Assembly (NCBI GenBank): GCA_018240695.1
Contig: JAFEFH010000015.1
Coordinates: 1-40,965, forward strand
Reading direction: 5' to 3'
Length of the DNA stretch: 40,965 bases
Origin: Pseudomonadota bacterium
GTDB lineage: Bacteria; Pseudomonadota; Alphaproteobacteria; Reyranellales; Reyranellaceae
The notes beneath the pieces are model-generated. The model saw nothing but the letters and a program-made list of their open reading frames with translations, was not told where the DNA came from and searched no databases. Made by a program: the position numbers and the translations under genes. Below are positions 40,075-40,965 of this stretch, one piece after another (position 1 is the stretch's first letter; each line of letters starts with the position of its first letter).

Positions 40075-40842
40075 TCAGAACAACGGGACGGGTGCCTGCG
40101 GCACGTCCTTCCAGAACTCCGGGTCGTGGCCGAACACGAGCTTGGCCCCTCCTTTCTCCAGCGCCTCGAGCCGGTCGAGCGAGGCCAGCATCGCGGCGCG
40201 GTCGTAGACGAAGCGCGGCAGGCGCCGCTCGCGCAAGGTCCGGCAGAAGTAGCAGGCGTCGCCGGTCAGAACGATCTCCCCTTTCTCGGTGCGCACCTTC
40301 AATGACTGATGGCCCGGCGTGTGGCCGTAGGTCGGGACGGTGACGACGCTGCCGTCGCCGAACAGGTCGTGCTCGCCCTCGACCTGCTTCACGGGGTGAC
40401 CATGGTCGAAGTCGGCCTTGTAGAAGCCGACCTTGGCCGCCGTCTCGGGATCCTGCGCGGCCTGCCACTCACGCTTCTGCACGACGACGGTGGCGTTGGG
40501 CAGGAATTCGTTGCCGCCGGCATGGTCGAAGTGCAGGTGCGAGTTCACGATGAAGTCGACCTTGCCCGGATCGCGATCGATCGCCTCGAGCTTCGACTTC
40601 ACGTCGTCGGTCGAGCCGTAGCCCTCGAAGCCGAAGATGCGCGCGACCTTCTCGCCGAGACGCCGCGCGGGGTCGATGCGGCAGTCGGGATGCATGCCGG
40701 TGTCGAACACGGCGCGGCCCTTCGGATGCTCGATCAGGTAGGACGGGATCGGCAACTGTGCCGTGCCCTCCTCGCCTTCGATCATGTCCTTGAGGCGCCC
40801 GGTCAAACGGCCGCAGGTCATCGCGTACAGCTTCACGGTCAT
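40075..40842 (-). CDS. Metallo-beta-lactamase-fold hydrolase, N-acyl-homoserine-lactonase-like
   Basis: 255 residues. The dinuclear zinc motif H102-x-H104-x-D106-H107 lies in NSHLHFDHAGG. Further ligands are in TYGHTPGHQSL (His), LTGDACYF (bridging Asp) and LVFGHDPEFW (His). The segment FDTGMHPDC and the overall order match AHL lactonases of the AttM/AiiA family, which open the lactone ring of quorum-sensing signals. No luxI or luxR gene is in the window, so it could serve signal degradation of others or act on another lactone, for example a product of a Baeyer-Villiger enzyme. The start is ATG 40842. Confidence 0.9.
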   Translation of the reverse strand: MTVKLYAMTCGRLTGRLKDMIEGEEGTAQLPIPSYLIEHPKGRAVFDTGMHPDCRIDPARRLGEKVARIFGFEGYGSTDDVKSKLEAIDRDPGKVDFIVNSHLHFDHAGGNEFLPNATVVVQKREWQAAQDPETAAKVGFYKADFDHGHPVKQVEGEHDLFGDGSVVTVPTYGHTPGHQSLKVRTEKGEIVLTGDACYFCRTLRERRLPRFVYDRAAMLASLDRLEALEKGGAKLVFGHDPEFWKDVPQAPVPLF

Positions 40843-40901
40843 GAGCCGACCCTAACATGCGGGCGGCCGGAACCGAACGGCGGCCCGGGCGTTCTGCCCT
40901 C

Positions 40902-40965
40902 GTGAAAGCTCTCACCGTCGAGCCCGGCACGGCGAACTCGATTCGCCTCGACGACCGCCCCGAAC
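40902..40965 (+). CDS. Zinc-dependent dehydrogenase (MDR/glucose dehydrogenase-like), N-terminal start only
   Basis: From GTG 40902 the open frame gives MKALTVEPGTANSIRLDD and runs off the right edge after 21 codons. This opening (M-K-A-L-x-V-x-P-G) matches zinc-containing MDR dehydrogenases of the glucose-dehydrogenase kind. It is divergent from the lactonase-like gene by 59 nt. The evidence is short, and no ribosome site is obvious, so the call is tentative. Confidence 0.5.
   Translation, partial: MKALTVEPGTANSIRLDDRPE

Overview
The window is a dense, GC-rich bacterial chromosome segment with roughly 38 protein genes and one tRNA on both strands. It looks alphaproteobacterial: very high GC, frequent GTG/TTG starts, many glutathione S-transferases, a Bug/TctC-type solute receptor with a twin-arginine leader, MHS-type transport, two GMC flavoprotein oxidoreductases and a Baeyer-Villiger monooxygenase. 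A soil or water heterotroph of the Reyranella/Rhodospirillales/Hyphomicrobiales kind would fit. That placement is inference from gene content; there is no rRNA or marker gene to fix it.

Layout. Positions 1-99 hold the C-terminal end of an IS5-type transposase entering from the left edge, next to a cupin gene. Positions 533-2105 carry a GST, a small membrane protein and a GNAT acetyltransferase. Positions 2301-6545 hold a DapA-family lyase divergent from a coupled FAH-family / amidase / RluA set. Positions 6529-10334 (minus) are a four-gene unit: NEW3-type exported protein, ABC ATPase, ABC-2 permease and a GNAT-like protein whose only sensible start is CTG. Positions 10439-13552 (minus) are a tight operon of alpha/beta hydrolase, [4Fe-4S] uracil-DNA glycosylase, zinc alcohol dehydrogenase and GST. 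Divergent from it, 13823-16612 encode a Rieske oxygenase followed after 6 nt by a glutamine-synthetase-like ligase. Three 90-bp repeat units (16617-16864) separate this from a nitronate monooxygenase. Then come a second amidase, a phospholipase-D-like lipoprotein, a MetE-like protein and a small PepSY-like exported protein.

Positions 22683-27309 form an operon of GMC oxidoreductase, NHL-repeat lyase-like protein, D-2-hydroxyacid dehydrogenase and Bug receptor. It converges on a minus-strand operon (33695 to 27313) of IlvD/Edd dehydratase, Baeyer-Villiger monooxygenase, GMC oxidoreductase and MHS transporter. A 433-nt gene-free, palindrome-rich stretch follows, ending at tRNA-Ser(GCT). The right part has an ArgE-like deacetylase, a DUF3574 lipoprotein, two more GSTs, a DUF2076 protein, a serine-beta-lactamase-fold protein, a VOC protein, an AHL-lactonase-like metallo-hydrolase and the first codons of a zinc dehydrogenase at the right edge.

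Overall this is catabolic and detoxification accessory metabolism: oxygenation, alcohol oxidation, amide hydrolysis, keto-acid lyases and glutathione transfer, with uptake of small organic acids. No transcription regulator gene is seen. The most interesting leads are the Rieske/GS-like pair (possible glutamylation-then-oxygenation of an amine), the GMC/NHL-lyase/2-hydroxyacid dehydrogenase/Bug operon, the CTG-start gene coupled to the ABC exporter, and the palindrome cluster beside tRNA-Ser.
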